Program-made: the position numbers and the translations under genes
Notes under the pieces: generated by a model
What the model saw: the letters and a program-made list of their open reading frames with translations, nothing else
Told to the model about the DNA's origin: nothing
The model's database searches: none
In this document: in pieces, positions 1 to 8,493 of the stretch
Layout of the letters: each line of letters starts with the position of its first letter
How positions within the stretch are numbered: the first letter of the stretch is position 1
NCBI RefSeq assembly: GCF_024228675.1
Contig: NZ_CP100461.1
Location: forward strand, 1,860,001-1,924,000
Source: Salinigranum marinum
GTDB taxonomy: Archaea > Halobacteriota > Halobacteria > Halobacteriales > Haloferacaceae
DNA length: 64,000 nt
Direction of reading: 5' to 3'

Positions 1-346
1 CGTTGATGAGGTGCTGTATCTCCTGTTTCTTCCACGGTTGGCCCTCACGGAGCAGTTCCAAGAGGCGTTCCTGTTGTTCTTCGCCGAGCTTCGGGGGCCT
101 GCCGCCCCCGAAGTTCGGCATCAAAAGTCCGAGGCCACCCTTGTTCCATCGGCGGGCCCAACGTGTTCCTGTTGCGGAGGACCTGCCGACATCGTCGGCA
201 GCGTCCTCCAAGGTCGCACCCTTGTACAACCGCTTGATGAAGATCAGCCGCTCAGTGAGTTTTTCATCTGTAGACTCCGTGAGGAGTCGATCGAGATCGT
301 CCTCACTGAGGTGACGGACGATCTCTTTGCGGCGATCTCCAGACAT
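1..346 (-). CDS. IS630-like transposase, N-terminal part (runs off the window)
   Basis: Reading frame open from ATG at 346 to the window edge, 115 residues visible. It begins MSGDRRKEIVRHLSEDDL and holds a homeodomain-like helix-turn-helix (residues about 30-65, with GATLEDAADDVGRSSATGTRW), then a Gly/Pro turn with GGGRPPKLGEEQ, typical of the DNA-binding head of IS630-type transposases. The catalytic DDE part is not in view, so whether it is intact is unknown. Such proteins bind the element ends and catalyse cut-and-paste movement. An overlapping ATG at 357 is in another frame. The family is inferred from the head domain alone. Confidence 0.6.
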   Translation of the reverse strand, partial: MSGDRRKEIVRHLSEDDLDRLLTESTDEKLTERLIFIKRLYKGATLEDAADDVGRSSATGTRWARRWNKGGLGLLMPNFGGGRPPKLGEEQQERLLELLREGQPWKKQEIQHLIN

Positions 347-394
347 ACCTCAGACATCAGATTCCACCTTCATAACTTCCACTAGGCACTATAC
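1..394 (-). mobile_element. End of an IS630-family-like insertion sequence
   Basis: The left edge holds the 5' part of a transposase-like reading frame on the minus strand (start at 346). The neighbouring membrane-protein frame (711 down to 382) runs into this segment and stops within a few codons. IS630 elements insert at TA dinucleotides, and TATA lies at 391-394 region on the minus strand, so the outer end of the element is placed near 391-394. The other end lies outside the window, so terminal repeats could not be compared. The family assignment rests on the N-terminal helix-turn-helix of the frame. Confidence 0.6.
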
Positions 395-711
395 GCCACC
401 GTCCAGTCGACGTAGAAGTCCTTGAACAGGTACTCGTACACCTCGAAGCCCGCCCCGATGGCGAGGACGGCGAGCGGGAGCGCGACGAACTGGCGCGAGT
501 CGAACGGCGTGACGCGGACGAGACAGAGCCAGGCGGCGACGCCGAAGCCCGACAGCGAGTGGGTGAGCAGATCCCACCACCAGACGCTGGTGTACACCTC
601 GTACGCGAGGCCGCCGAAGTGAAGCGCACAGACGACGAGAGAGTACGCGACGAGGGCGGGCCAGACGATGCCGAGGGCGGGGGAGTCAGTGGCTGCGTAA
701 CGTGACGACAT
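382..711 (-). pseudogene. Small multi-pass membrane protein (YjdF/DUF2238-like), 3' end probably cut by the IS
   Basis: 109 residues with about three hydrophobic segments. The motif DLLTHSLSGFG followed by FEVYEYLFKDFYVDWTVAY resembles YjdF/DUF2238 or VanZ-like small membrane proteins, where a His/Glu-bearing helix precedes a conserved DxxxD segment and further helices. Here the frame stops right after DWTVAYSA, at the junction with the IS630-like element, so the normal C-terminus seems lost. A TATA-like ATTTAAC lies near 783-790. No function is known. It could still be expressed as a truncated protein. Confidence 0.5.
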
Positions 712-894
712 GGGTGGGGACCGTCCCGCGAGGGTGGGCGCGTGGAGGAGTGCGGGACTACGTCGTGGCGTCGACCTATCACGTTAAATCCTTTGTGAAC
801 TTCGCCCGATCCGGCGAATCGGCCCCCGACCGCGTCGTCGACCGTGGCCGCCGGACGGCGTCGACCGTCGACGACCCACGCCCACGGCGGTCGG

Positions 895-2499
895 TCACCG
901 CTGCCAGTACTCGGGGGTGAACAGCACGAGCACGGGGATGATCTCCAGGCGGCCGGCCCACATCAGGGCGATCATGAACAGCTTGCCGAGGTTCGAGAAG
1001 TCGATGTACGACCCCATCGGGCCGACGGTCCCGAAGCCCGGGCCGACGTTGCCGAGCGTCGACGCGGCGGCACTCATCGCCTCCAGCACCGACAGCTCTT
1101 GGCCGATGCGCGTCGCGTCGGCGAACAGCAGCGCCGTCGCCACGAAGAACAGCACGATGTAGAGGAGCGTGAAGGCGTAGATCCCGCGGATCGCCCGCTC
1201 GTCGATCGTCCGGCCGCCGAGACGAACGGGGCGGATCGCGTCGGGGTGGGCCGTCGTGAACAGCTCCCGCCGCACGGACTTCAGGATGACGTACCAGCGG
1301 ACGATCTTGACCGACCCGCCGGTCGACCCGGCGGAGCCGCCGATGAACATGGCGAACAGCAGGAGGTACTGGGCGGGTGCCGACCACGAGTTGAAGTCCA
1401 TGCTCGCGTAGCCCGTGGTGGTCACGATGGAGACGGCCTGGAACGCGGCGTGTCTGAGCGCCGGTTCGGCCCCGCCGACGATCGTGCCGCGGAACGCGTC
1501 GAGGTACGCCGCGTCGTACGTCTCGCCCGGCGGGACGCTCGTCACGAGCCCGCTCCCGGTGAACAGGAGCCCCGCCCCCAGCGCGGTGATGACCGCCAGC
1601 GTGCCGGCGTAAAAGCGGAACTCGGCGTCGCGGAACAGCCGGCCCGAGTCGCCCGTGAGGACGTGCCAAAACAGCGCAAAGTTGGTCCCGGCCGCGACCA
1701 TGAAGGGGATCACGAGCCACTGGACCGCCGCCGAGAACGCCTCGATGCTCCGCGCTTCGGGCGAGAACCCGCCAGTGGGCATCGTCGTGAGGCCGTGGGC
1801 GATGGCGTTGTACGCGCTCATGTTGGGCGCGAGCCCGCCGACGTGCAACGCGTAGAGGAGCCCGATCTCCAGGATCGTGAAGCCGAGGTACGCCCCCCAG
1901 AGCGCTCGGGCGGTCTCGGCAATCCGCGGCGTCAGCTTCTCGATGCCCGGGCCGGGGGCCTCGGCGTCCATGAGCTGTGCGCCGCCGACGGAGAGCTCCG
2001 GGAGGATCGCGACCGCGAGCACGACGATCCCCATCCCGCCGAGCCACTGGGTGAGCTGTCGCCACATCATGATCCCGCGGCCGTGGCTCTCGAAGGAGAT
2101 GTCGCCGAGGACGGTCGCCCCGGTCGTGGTGAAGCCCGACATCGACTCGAACAGCGCGTTCGCGGGGTTCGCGAGCGTCGATTCGGGGTGGGTGGCCGCG
2201 AGGACCGGCGGGAGGCCGTGCGCCTCGACGAGATATGGGACGGCCCCGACGAGACTGACCGCGAGCCACGTCGCCCCGACCATCAGAAAGCCCTCGCGGG
2301 CGAGGATGTCGGGGTCGGGCTCGAGCCGTTCGAGGCCGACGCCGACCGCGACGGTCAGGGCGATGGTGACGACGAACGGGGCGACCGCCTCACCGTACGC
2401 CAGCGCGGTCACGACGGGGATACAAAGCGGGACCGCGAGATACTTTAGCACGCTCCCCACGAGGCTGAGGCTCGCCCGGTAGTTGACGCGGAGTTTCAC
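895..2499 (-). CDS. trkH: TrkH-type potassium uptake membrane subunit
   Basis: Integral membrane subunit of Trk/Ktr-type K+ uptake, 534 residues. Four pore-loop repeats are visible, with filter-like motifs SGFTTTGATV, MPTGGFSPE, TTTGYASMD and TLGNVGPGFG, each between hydrophobic helix pairs, as in the MPM fold of TrkH/KtrB. K+ moves through the central pore under control of a cytoplasmic TrkA-type NAD-binding subunit, such as that encoded at 4948-6285. The start is GTG at 2499. Haloarchaea hold molar K+ inside, so K+ uptake is central to osmoadaptation. It is separated from trkA by the HTH_10 and HemAT genes, so the pair is not one operon. Confidence 0.93.
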   Translation of the reverse strand: MKLRVNYRASLSLVGSVLKYLAVPLCIPVVTALAYGEAVAPFVVTIALTVAVGVGLERLEPDPDILAREGFLMVGATWLAVSLVGAVPYLVEAHGLPPVLAATHPESTLANPANALFESMSGFTTTGATVLGDISFESHGRGIMMWRQLTQWLGGMGIVVLAVAILPELSVGGAQLMDAEAPGPGIEKLTPRIAETARALWGAYLGFTILEIGLLYALHVGGLAPNMSAYNAIAHGLTTMPTGGFSPEARSIEAFSAAVQWLVIPFMVAAGTNFALFWHVLTGDSGRLFRDAEFRFYAGTLAVITALGAGLLFTGSGLVTSVPPGETYDAAYLDAFRGTIVGGAEPALRHAAFQAVSIVTTTGYASMDFNSWSAPAQYLLLFAMFIGGSAGSTGGSVKIVRWYVILKSVRRELFTTAHPDAIRPVRLGGRTIDERAIRGIYAFTLLYIVLFFVATALLFADATRIGQELSVLEAMSAAASTLGNVGPGFGTVGPMGSYIDFSNLGKLFMIALMWAGRLEIIPVLVLFTPEYWQR

Positions 2500-2569
2500 G
2501 GCCCCCCACCGTCCATCGGATACACACCCGGACGTGTCCCGAGCGCGTCTTCAACTTACTGAAGTACCG

Positions 2570-3244
2570 TCAGGGCCGACTGTCGGCGGCACGGACGGGG
2601 TCGCCGTGCCCGGACGCGCCGGGGAGACACTCGTCAAGGAGCGCTCGCTCGGCGGCTCGAAGCGTCTCCGCGAACGCCGACGGTGAGACGCCCAGCGCCG
2701 ACGCGACCGCCTCCGCCGTGGCTCCCCTGGGGTACTCGAAGTAGCCCATCCGGTGGGCGGTCTCGACGACCTCCCGCTGGCGGTCGGTGAGCCGCCCCCG
2801 GTCGACGACCGTCGCGTCTCCCGCCCGGCCGGCCGCACCGTCGCCCGCGACCAGTCGCCGCAGGCTGACATCGAACGACTCGGAGAGCGCGTCGACGACG
2901 CGTCGAACCGTCGCCCGGCCCGGGGCGTAGAAGGCGACGACGAGCCGTCCGTCGACGCCCCGAACGCCGGCGACCGGACAGCCCTGTGCCTCGATCACCT
3001 CACAGGGACAGCCCGTCCCGCACGGCTGGGTGGTGCGGTACACGACCGCCTCGCGCGTCTCGAACACGGGCGTCCCGACCGGGTCCCGTGCGTCGCGTCC
3101 CACGCGATACTCGTCGACGCGGTGGCCGTCGACGACCGCCCGCGACACGTCGGTGATCTCGCCGTCGACGTCCCGGGAGGCGGCGGCGACCGGACAGTGG
3201 CTGTCGCACGCGACGGCGAGTTCCACGCGGATCCCCTCAGTCAT
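2570..3244 (-). CDS. HTH_10 (Bat-type) regulator with N-terminal cysteine motif, NarO/DmsR-like
   Basis: 224 residues. The C-terminal 60 residues (LTDRQREVVETAHRMGYFEYP, then a Leu/Ala-rich helix-turn-helix) are the HTH_10 domain of haloarchaeal bacterio-opsin-activator regulators. The first 90 residues carry Cys13, Cys17, Cys75, Cys79, Cys81 and Cys89 (CDSHC and CGTGCPC), a pattern suited to a metal or iron-sulfur centre. In Haloferax, NarO and DmsR are HTH_10 regulators with N-terminal cysteines that switch on anaerobic respiration genes. By analogy this is probably a redox- or oxygen-responsive regulator. It is divergent from the HemAT gene across a shared AT-rich promoter. The exact target is unknown. 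Confidence 0.8.
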   Translation of the reverse strand: MTEGIRVELAVACDSHCPVAAASRDVDGEITDVSRAVVDGHRVDEYRVGRDARDPVGTPVFETREAVVYRTTQPCGTGCPCEVIEAQGCPVAGVRGVDGRLVVAFYAPGRATVRRVVDALSESFDVSLRRLVAGDGAAGRAGDATVVDRGRLTDRQREVVETAHRMGYFEYPRGATAEAVASALGVSPSAFAETLRAAERALLDECLPGASGHGDPVRAADSRP

Positions 3245-3306
3245 GACTCACGGCGGACGGGGATCGGTGAAAAGCGTTCACGTCCGGCTCTCAGCGATGA
3301 TACCCA

Positions 3307-3316
3307 ATATATAAAA
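3307..3316. promoter_or_regulatory. AT-rich box between the HTH_10 and HemAT genes
   Basis: The run ATATATAAAA is the only strong TATA-like element in the 132-bp gap between the two divergent genes. It is about 65 bp from the regulator start (3244) and about 70 bp from the GTG at 3377, so it could serve either direction with a short leader. Its orientation cannot be decided from sequence. Confidence 0.5.
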
Positions 3317-3376
3317 CACCGTGATACTGCGGCCGAGCAGTGAACTAGAACGACGTCGGATCGGTACACACCACAA

Positions 3377-4939
3377 GTGGTCCGCCTCGGGGGCGGGCCG
3401 ACGGGACTACAACGCGTGTCACGAGCTACTACAGATTCGACGGACCGAACCGGTGTGACGGACGCCGACAGACGGAATCTCGACGGCCAGGCGCTGGCTG
3501 CCGACATCGGTATCGACCGACAGGAACTCGCGCGGCGCGAGGAGTTTTTCGACCTGACGGACGCCGACGTCGACCGGCTGGCGGGGATGGACGGCGTCGT
3601 CGACGGGGTCGCGGCCGACCTCGTCGACGACTTCTACGACCGACTCCGAACCGACGAGGAGGCGGCGGGGATCTTAGAGCGGTCGTCGCTCCCGATGGCG
3701 GCGTTGAAGCGCTCGCAGGAGGCGTATCTCAGGGGGTTGGTCTCCGGGACGTACGACCTCGACTACGTGGCCCGCCGCGCGCGGATCGGTAAGATACACG
3801 ATATGATCGGGCTCGGGCCGGAGCTGTATCTCGGCGCGTACACCGTCTACACGGAGGGACTCGTCCGGGCGATCGGCGACGACGCCGTCTCCCGGCACGA
3901 GGGCGAAGACGCCGTCGAACGGGCCGTCGGGGAGGTCGTCGACCGCGTCACGTCGCTTCTGAAGATCGTCACGCTCGACCAGGCGATCGCGATGGAGACG
4001 TACATCGACTCGTACGCCTCGCGGCTGGAGACCGCCCTCGACCGCCACGAGCAACTGGCGCGGGACGTCGAGCGCGAGGTAGAGACGCCGATCGAGGAGC
4101 TCCGCGAGGCGTCGGCGCGCGTCGCTGACCGGTCGGGGCGGATCGACGACCACGCCAGCGCGCTCACCGAGCGCGCGGGGACGGTCACCGCGGAGGCGTC
4201 GAACCTGAGCGCGACGGTCGAGGAGATCGCCGCGACCGCCGACGAGGTCGAGACGACGAGCACCCACGCGGAGGAACTCGCCGAACGGGGCCACGAGTCG
4301 GCGACGGCCGCCGCCGACGCGATGGCGGACGTGAGCGACGCCGCCACCGACGTGGCCGCCGACGTCGAGGCGCTCGAAGAGCGCGTCGACCACATCGACG
4401 ACGTCGTCGAGGTCATCGACTCGATCGCCGATCAGACGAACATCCTCGCGCTGAACGCCTCGATCGAGGCCGCTCGGGCGGGGGAAGCGGGCGACGGCTT
4501 CGCCGTCGTCGCCGACGAGGTGAAGAACCTCGCCGGGGAGGCACAGTCACAGGCGCGGCGGATCGAGACGACGGTCGCGGAGATCCAGACGGACACGGCC
4601 GAGACGGCGGCGAGCCTCGACCGTGCCACCGAGCGCGTCGAGGCGGGGCTCGACCAGGTCGACGGGGTGCAGTCCGACCTCGACGACATCGCCGACGCCG
4701 TCCGCGAGACCGCCGACGGGATCCGCAACGTCGCCGAGGCGACCGACGAACAGGCGTCGAGCACCGAGGCGGTCGCGAGCATGGCCGACGACGTCGCCGA
4801 GACCGCCGCGGAGGTGTCGTCGGGCGTGACCGACATCGCGGCCGCGAACGAACAGCAGGCGTCGACGATCGAAACGGTCCGGACGGCGACCGCGCGGCTC
4901 ACCGACGGAACCGACGACGACAGCGACAGAGGGACGTAG
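3377..4939 (+). CDS. hemAT: HemAT-type globin-coupled aerotaxis transducer
   Basis: Soluble chemotaxis transducer, 520 residues from GTG 3377 (an in-frame GTG at 3416 is an alternative start). Residues about 55-215 are a globin-coupled sensor domain; the motif [21 protein letters not shown] places the proximal haem ligand at His141. A coiled coil follows, then the conserved methyl-accepting hairpin tip with [19 protein letters not shown] near residues 350-370. No membrane segment is present. HemAT proteins bind O2 and signal through CheW/CheA to the archaellum; in Halobacterium HemAT gives an aerophobic response. No che genes are in view. It converges on trkA with only 8 bp between the stops. 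Confidence 0.92.
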   Translation: MVRLGGGPTGLQRVSRATTDSTDRTGVTDADRRNLDGQALAADIGIDRQELARREEFFDLTDADVDRLAGMDGVVDGVAADLVDDFYDRLRTDEEAAGILERSSLPMAALKRSQEAYLRGLVSGTYDLDYVARRARIGKIHDMIGLGPELYLGAYTVYTEGLVRAIGDDAVSRHEGEDAVERAVGEVVDRVTSLLKIVTLDQAIAMETYIDSYASRLETALDRHEQLARDVEREVETPIEELREASARVADRSGRIDDHASALTERAGTVTAEASNLSATVEEIAATADEVETTSTHAEELAERGHESATAAADAMADVSDAATDVAADVEALEERVDHIDDVVEVIDSIADQTNILALNASIEAARAGEAGDGFAVVADEVKNLAGEAQSQARRIETTVAEIQTDTAETAASLDRATERVEAGLDQVDGVQSDLDDIADAVRETADGIRNVAEATDEQASSTEAVASMADDVAETAAEVSSGVTDIAAANEQQASTIETVRTATARLTDGTDDDSDRGT

Positions 4940-4947
4940 GAGACGGC

Positions 4948-6285
4948 CTACAGGAGCGACGCCACGCGGTCGCTGACGGCGGTGTCGACGAAGACGACGA
5001 CGTGGTCGCCGGGTTCGATGACGGTATCCCCACGCGGAACGACGAACTCGCGCTCGCGGGTGATCGCCCCGATGACGACGCCTTCGGGGAGCTCCGAGAC
5101 CGAATCGCGGATCGCGTGGCCCGCGAGGACGCTGTCGGCGTCGATCTCGATCTCCAGCACTTCGGCCTTGTCCGACTCGATGAGCGCGACGTTCTCCGCG
5201 CCACCCTCGCGGGTGAAGCGAGTGATCTCCTCGGCGACAACCTCGCGCGGGGAGACGCCGACGTCGATGCCGACCGCCTCGAACAGTTCGACGTACGTCG
5301 GCGTGTCGATGACCGCCACCGTGCGCTCGACACCGAGTCTGGCGGCCAGAAGCGAGACGAGCAGGTTCTTCTCGTCGGAGTCGAGGGTGGCGATGAGCAT
5401 GTCGGCCTCGCCGACGTGTTCGCGTTCGAGGAAGTCCAGATCCGTCGCGTCGGACTCCATCACGACCGTTTTCGGGAGTTCCTCGGCGAGTTCGCGGGCG
5501 CGTTCGCCGTCCTGTTCGATGAGTCGCGGGCTGAAGCCACGTTCCTCCAGAAGGCGGGCGACGTGGTAGCCGATCTCCGATCCCCCGACGACGACCACCT
5601 CCTCGGCGGTGCCGGGCGACTCCTCGGGGGCGACCGACGCGGCAAACTCCTGGACGGATTTGGGCGAACCGATGACGACCACGCGGTCGCCGGCGCGGAT
5701 CGTCGTCTCGCCGCGAGGGATCTCGACGCAGCCGTCGCGGAGGATGGCCGCGAACGTGAGCGCGTCGAAGCGGTCGGCCTCCTGGACGGTCTGGTCGGCG
5801 ACGGGACTCCCCTCGTCGACCTCGAACTCGGCCATCTGGACGCGACCGCCGGCGAAGGGGTCGACGTCCCGCGCCGCGGGCAATCCGACGACGCGGACGA
5901 TGGCCTCGGCGGTGAGCAGGTTCGTACACACCATGAAGTCGACGCCGAAGGCCTTCTCCGAGCGCCGCCACGTCCAGAGGTACTCGGTGTTCTTGACGCG
6001 GGCGATGGTGAAGGCGTCCGAGACCGCCTTCACCGTCGAGCAGGCGACGATGTTGGTCTCGTCGTTGTCGGTCGAGGCGATGACCATGTCCGCTTCGTCG
6101 ACGCCGGCCTCCTCGAGCGTCGAGACGGCGGTCCCGTCGCCCCGGATCGCCAGCACGTCGAGCGAGTAGTTGAGTTCCTCGGCCCGCTCGGGGTCGCGTT
6201 CGACCACGACGACGTCGTGCGTGTCGTCCAAGTCGGCGGCGATCGACGACCCGACCTGTCCGGCACCGATAATGACTACGCGCAC
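4948..6285 (-). CDS. trkA: TrkA-type potassium channel regulator, tandem RCK protein
   Basis: Cytoplasmic NAD-binding regulator of TrkH, about 445 residues from GTG 6285 (VRVVIIGAGQVGSS); the frame could extend seven codons upstream to an ATG at 6306. Two RCK units follow each other: Rossmann motif IIGAGQVGSSIA with a TrkA_C domain (ATTTIRAGDRVVVIG region), then VVGGSEIGYHVARLL with a second TrkA_C domain ending EPGDHVVVFVDT. This tandem arrangement is that of classic TrkA. Nucleotide binding gates K+ flux. The partner is probably the TrkH at 895-2499. Confidence 0.92.
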   Translation of the reverse strand: MRVVIIGAGQVGSSIAADLDDTHDVVVVERDPERAEELNYSLDVLAIRGDGTAVSTLEEAGVDEADMVIASTDNDETNIVACSTVKAVSDAFTIARVKNTEYLWTWRRSEKAFGVDFMVCTNLLTAEAIVRVVGLPAARDVDPFAGGRVQMAEFEVDEGSPVADQTVQEADRFDALTFAAILRDGCVEIPRGETTIRAGDRVVVIGSPKSVQEFAASVAPEESPGTAEEVVVVGGSEIGYHVARLLEERGFSPRLIEQDGERARELAEELPKTVVMESDATDLDFLEREHVGEADMLIATLDSDEKNLLVSLLAARLGVERTVAVIDTPTYVELFEAVGIDVGVSPREVVAEEITRFTREGGAENVALIESDKAEVLEIEIDADSVLAGHAIRDSVSELPEGVVIGAITREREFVVPRGDTVIEPGDHVVVFVDTAVSDRVASLL

Positions 6286-6400
6286 CGGCTGCCACCCATG
6301 CCACATCCATCATCGGGGCCGGTGTATGAGTATTTCCTTTCGACACGCGACCGCCTGGATGGAGCGCGGGCGACCCGATCGGGTCACGCCGCCGGACGGT

Positions 6401-6808
6401 TCATACGTCGGTTCCCCGGCCGTACGAGAGGTACGCGGTGAGGTCCGTCGTCGACAGCAGCCCGACGACGCCCGCGTCCACGTCGACGACCGGGAGATGT
6501 TGGATGTCGTTGGTGATCATCGTGGCCGCCGCGTCGCCGACATCGTCTTCGGCACCGACGGTGACGACCTGGTCGGTCATGTACTGCTCGACGGTCGCGT
6601 CGGGTCGGGCCCGGCCGGACGCGATGATGTCCAGGAAGTCGGTCCCCGTCAGGACGCCGACCAGCCGTGCGTCGTCGTCGACGACCACCAGCGACCCGAT
6701 CCCGTGCGCCAGCATCGTCTCCGCGGCGTCGGTGAGACGCGTCCCGGGCGTCACGGTGACGACCTGGTCGGTCATGAGCCTGTCGACGGGGACGTCTTCG
6801 AGCTCCAT
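6401..6808 (-). CDS. Two-CBS-domain protein
   Basis: 135 residues from ATG 6808, chosen because MELEDVPVDRLMTDQ is the usual beginning of such proteins; the longer frame to 6925 adds a segment with no family resemblance and overlaps an AT-rich promoter region. Two CBS motifs form one Bateman module, each opening with the same residues MTDQVVTV and holding GSLVVVDDD and HLPVVDVDA cores. Such modules bind adenine nucleotides or S-adenosylmethionine and regulate partner enzymes or channels. The partner is not evident. The two units share a 24-bp exact DNA repeat. Confidence 0.85.
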   Translation of the reverse strand: MELEDVPVDRLMTDQVVTVTPGTRLTDAAETMLAHGIGSLVVVDDDARLVGVLTGTDFLDIIASGRARPDATVEQYMTDQVVTVGAEDDVGDAAATMITNDIQHLPVVDVDAGVVGLLSTTDLTAYLSYGRGTDV

Positions 6809-6959
6809 AGTCGAACAGTGTTGAATACAACGCAAAAGCGTGTCGGACGGCAGATATTTTGCGACAGATCGTGTAAAATATATCGAGTGAGTGATTATAT
6901 CGGAGTTGGCTGGCTGTATGGTCAACTACCGTCGGTGGCGGACGGACTACTCCGGTGTC

Positions 6960-7493
6960 TCACGACGGTCGGCGTTCGACCACCAGTTCGACCTCGCGGC
7001 TCCGCCCTTCGATGTCGGCGACGATCCGTTCGACGACCCGCTGGGCTTCCTTCACGAGGACCGGTTTTATTTTTCCGACCACGAAGTCGAACGAGACGAA
7101 CCGGGGGAGGTCAAGCGTGCCGTCCCGCGCGGTCTGCGCGTCGAACTCGACGCCGAGGGTGACGCGACAGGCCACGTCGGCGTCGGCCGGCGCGTCGGCC
7201 GGGAGGTCGTCGAGTTCCTCGACGCGCCATTGGCCGTGGGCGTGGAGGTCCTTCACGATGCGCCAGTCGATCCGCCACGGCGGGTCGACGTCGGTGACTT
7301 CCGAGCGGGCGGTGTAGGTGAGCTTCCACCACGCGAAGCGCAGGTCGTAGCGCGTCCCCGGTCCACCGTCGCCGCGCTGGTGCACGTTCTTGAGGTACTC
7401 GGAGTACCGCGCGTACCGAGGGAAGTCCTCGAGGAACTCGTACACCTCGTCGGGCGGGAGGTAGACGACGGTGCTGACGACGATCTCGTCCAC
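6960..7493 (-). CDS. SRPBCC (START-like) ligand-binding family protein
   Basis: About 177 residues. The start is taken as GTG 7493 (VDEIVVSTVVYLPPDEVYEFLEDFP); a TTG at 7499 is also possible. The opening strand and the PPDEVYEFLEDF helix, followed by alternating strands (GTRYDLRFAWWKLTYTARSEV, WRIDWRIVKD), fit the polyketide cyclase/coenzyme Q-binding Coq10-type branch of the SRPBCC superfamily. These form a hydrophobic cavity for lipids or quinones. No catalytic residues are apparent, so the ligand is unknown. It is divergent from the flavoprotein gene at 7612. Confidence 0.75.
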   Translation of the reverse strand: MDEIVVSTVVYLPPDEVYEFLEDFPRYARYSEYLKNVHQRGDGGPGTRYDLRFAWWKLTYTARSEVTDVDPPWRIDWRIVKDLHAHGQWRVEELDDLPADAPADADVACRVTLGVEFDAQTARDGTLDLPRFVSFDFVVGKIKPVLVKEAQRVVERIVADIEGRSREVELVVERRPS

Positions 7494-7611
7494 GACCAAG
7501 GGTAGGCGTCCGGGGACAAAACCCTGTGGGCCTCCGGCGGGTGGGTGTCGGAGCGGCCCGACGGCCGGCCGACGACGGTACGCACATCACGGTCCCCCAC
7601 CAAGCGTGGGT

Positions 7612-8397
7612 GTGACCGTCACCGAACCCACCACGGACGTACTCGTCGTGGGCGGTGGCGTCGCCGGCCTCACTGCGGCGACGTTCACCGCTCGGGCGGA
7701 GCTCGACACGCTCGTGCTGAACGACGGCGAATCGATCCTCCGGCGGAACGCACACCTCGAAAACGTCCCCGGCTTCCCCGCGGGGGTGAACCCGCGGCTG
7801 TTCGCGGATCTCCTGACCGAACAGGCCGAGCGGAACGGCGTCGTGATCGAGTCGGCCCGCGTCGCCGCGATCGAACCGGGCGACGACGACCCCTGGATCG
7901 ACGTCCGGACGGCCGCGGGCGACAGCCGCCGGGCGAGATACGTCGTCGCGGCCTCCTGGAGCGACGCCTCGTACCTCCCCGCGGGGGTCGACCGACGCAC
8001 CGCCGGCTCGAAGACGTTCGTCGACGAGGACGGCGTCGGCCGGACCTCGGTGGCGGGGCTGTACGCCGCCGGCCGCCTCGCCGAGACGTACCACCAGGCG
8101 GTCGTCGCCGCCGGTCACGGTGCCCAGGTGGGGATCACGCTCGTCCACGACTCCGACACCCCCTTCTACCACGACTGGGTCACCCCCGAGGGCTACTTCA
8201 CCGACCGCGGGCGGGAGGTGCCACCGGGGTGTGAGGAGATCGGTCCAGCCGAACAGCGGCGGCGACAGGCCGCGTCCCGGGAGCTGATGCGCGAACGCTT
8301 CGCCGAGCCGCATCGGGAGCGACAGCGGACCCACCCGTCGCTCGTCGGCGACGAGAAGGGGAGAGTCGACGAGGCGTGGGAGATCGAGGGCTCGTAG
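7612..8397 (+). CDS. Short FAD-dependent oxidoreductase, thioredoxin reductase-like but lacking the disulfide and NADPH domain
   Basis: 261 residues from GTG 7612 (another GTG at 7606). The N-terminal dinucleotide fold VLVVGGGVAGLTAA and the C-terminal SVAGLYAAGRLAETYHQ, where the FAD-binding Asp/Gly segment of thioredoxin reductases normally lies, are present. The CxxC redox centre and the second GxGxxA NAD(P)H fold are absent, and the protein is about 50 residues shorter than thioredoxin reductase. A C-terminal extension of about 75 residues is rich in charged residues. It is probably a haloarchaeal flavoprotein that receives electrons from an unknown donor. Confidence 0.75.
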   Translation: MTVTEPTTDVLVVGGGVAGLTAATFTARAELDTLVLNDGESILRRNAHLENVPGFPAGVNPRLFADLLTEQAERNGVVIESARVAAIEPGDDDPWIDVRTAAGDSRRARYVVAASWSDASYLPAGVDRRTAGSKTFVDEDGVGRTSVAGLYAAGRLAETYHQAVVAAGHGAQVGITLVHDSDTPFYHDWVTPEGYFTDRGREVPPGCEEIGPAEQRRRQAASRELMRERFAEPHRERQRTHPSLVGDEKGRVDEAWEIEGS

Positions 8398-8493
8398 ACA
8401 GCGAGTCCGCACGATAGTCACCGACACGACAGTCACGAGACGCCGCCGCTCGCACCGGGCGGCTTTTACTCGCCACCGGCCCAACGTGGCCGC

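Noticed and set aside
11-385. 124-residue open frame on the plus strand
   Set aside because: It is antisense to the IS630-like transposase frame, which has a recognisable helix-turn-helix.
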